DNA of 64,000 bases, from assembly GCA_016713435.1 (NCBI GenBank), contig JADJPD010000010.1:310001-374000 (forward strand), written 5' to 3'. How positions within the stretch are numbered: position 1 is the first letter of the stretch; the number at the start of each line of letters is the position of its first letter. The stretch comes from Gemmatimonadota bacterium. Its GTDB lineage: Bacteria; Gemmatimonadota; Gemmatimonadetes; Gemmatimonadales; GWC2-71-9. Below are positions 63,241-64,000 of the stretch, in pieces. The position numbers were made by a program, and so were the translations under genes. The notes beneath the pieces were generated by a model. It ran no database searches, was not told the origin of the DNA, and saw only the letters and a list, made by a program, of their open reading frames with translations.

Positions 63241-63926
63241 CGGGGCCGTATCGCCTGGTCTCGTTCGACCTCGACGGCACCCTGGTGGACACCGCGGCGG
63301 AGATCGCCGAGGCGGCCTGCCTGGCGCTCGAGGAGCAGGGACTGCCGCGGCGGCCGGTGCCGGAGATCGTGGCGCTGATCGGCCACGGCACCGAGACGCT
63401 GATCCGGGCGCTGCTGGCCCGCGCCGTGGCGGAAGACCCGGCGCGCGCCGGGCAGGTGCCCGAGGCGGCGCTCCTCGCCAGCATGGACACGCACTACGCC
63501 CGCACCACCGGCACCACCGCGCGGCCCTATCCCGGCGCGCGTGAGGCGGTGGACCGGCTGGGCGCGCAGGGCGTGTTCCTGGCGTGCGTCACCAACAAGG
63601 AATCGCGCCACGCGCAGCGGGTGCTCGAGGCCACCGGCCTCGACGACTGCTTCGCCGTGGTGATCGGCGGCGACACGCTGCCCTGGAAGAAGCCGGACGC
63701 CCGGGTGCTCCAGAAGGTGATGGAGCTGGCGGGCGCCACCCCCGCCACCACCGCCCACGTCGGCGACTCGGGGATCGACGTGCAGGCCGCCCGGAACGCC
63801 GGCGTGGCCGCCTGGGTGGTGCCCTACGGCTACAACGGCGGCCGCCCCATCGCGGAGGCGGGCCCGGACCGGGTGTTCGAGGGCCTGAGTGGCGTGGCCG
63901 ATCACGTGCTCGGCGCCCAGGCGTGA
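63237..63926 (+). CDS. cbbZ: Phosphoglycolate phosphatase (HAD family)
   Basis: The 229-residue HAD hydrolase removes phosphate from 2-phosphoglycolate made by RuBisCO oxygenation. Motif I is SFDLDGTLVDTAAEIAEA, motif II lies in ACVTNKESRHAQ, motif III is the Lys in PWKKPDARVLQKVMEL and motif IV AHVGDSGIDVQAARNAG. ATG 63237 overlaps the transketolase stop (ATGA). Its presence suggests the operon works in air. Confidence 0.93.
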   Translation: MTGPYRLVSFDLDGTLVDTAAEIAEAACLALEEQGLPRRPVPEIVALIGHGTETLIRALLARAVAEDPARAGQVPEAALLASMDTHYARTTGTTARPYPGAREAVDRLGAQGVFLACVTNKESRHAQRVLEATGLDDCFAVVIGGDTLPWKKPDARVLQKVMELAGATPATTAHVGDSGIDVQAARNAGVAAWVVPYGYNGGRPIAEAGPDRVFEGLSGVADHVLGAQA

Positions 63927-63936
63927 GGCGCCGCAC

Positions 63937-64000
63937 ATGACCGGACTGCGCGCCATCCTCTGGGACGTGGACGGCACGCTGGCGGAGACGGAGCGCGAGG
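63937..64000 (+). CDS. cbbY: CbbY-like HAD phosphatase, N-terminal fragment at window edge
   Basis: Only 21 residues are visible: MTGLRAILWDVDGTLAETERE. The HAD motif I is in the form WDVDGTLAETE, typical of CbbY, the phosphatase that degrades the inhibitor xylulose-1,5-bisphosphate. It starts 10 bases after cbbZ, so the cbb operon continues to the right of the window. Confidence 0.8.
   Translation, partial: MTGLRAILWDVDGTLAETERE

Overview
The window is very GC-rich and gene-dense, and nearly every gene overlaps or almost touches its neighbour. Gene content suggests a Gemmatimonadota-like soil or freshwater bacterium: the RDD-SpoIIM / DUF4129 / DUF4350 / MoxR / DUF58 block, tandem PilZ genes, secreted amidohydrolases, a lone HisKA-like protein and a red-type Calvin cycle next to a group 1 [NiFe] hydrogenase. 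This placement is inferred from gene content; no rRNA or other phylogenetic marker is present.

Layout. 1-2406 (minus): rho, ruvX and the start of mltG. 2552-3961 (plus): a site-2-protease-like M50 peptidase and a 72-residue protein that is only a histidine-kinase dimerisation hairpin. 3965-10715: an RDD-SpoIIM membrane fusion, divergent from a five-gene membrane/MoxR/DUF58 operon. 10785-19352: an orphan Rieske oxygenase (minus), a GH38 alpha-mannosidase and secreted RidA (plus), then a minus-strand set of two peptide-type ABC permeases, an acyl-CoA ligase and a glycerophosphodiesterase. 19434-29163 (plus): one long overlapping gene chain with a solute-binding lipoprotein, GHMP kinase, heparinase II/III-like protein, class III aminotransferase, two amidohydrolases, two PilZ proteins and a SolA-type amine oxidase, which looks like an undescribed catabolic operon. 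29357-30215: DUF4031 and GNAT genes. 30380-35883 (minus): a lipid operon with an OlsB-like N-acyltransferase, a PlsC acyltransferase, DinB, NRDE and a three-part fusion of alpha/beta hydrolase, DedA and ATP-grasp. 36077-37761: cysE-cysK.

37805-47646 (minus) is a complete uptake-hydrogenase operon: small and large subunits, cytochrome b, maturation protease, hypA-hypB-hypF-hypC-hypD-hypE. Its HypA lacks the zinc ribbon. 48219-55085 (plus): a Vgb/SMP-30-like beta-propeller protein, a two-component pair, a secreted four-rhodanese protein and an amidohydrolase. 55169-64000: divergent cbbR and cbbL-cbbS-cbbX-cbbF-cbbP-cbbT-cbbZ-cbbY, the last cut by the window edge. Together the hydrogenase and cbb loci point to H2-driven CO2 fixation.

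Sequence quality needs attention. At least seven otherwise normal genes (mltG, the M50 peptidase, the alpha-mannosidase, the acyl-CoA ligase, the histidine kinase, the response regulator and an amidohydrolase) are each split by a single-base frameshift. Five of these lie in or beside short G or C runs. Uncorrected assembly indels are more likely than gene decay. The ranges given for these genes span both frames.
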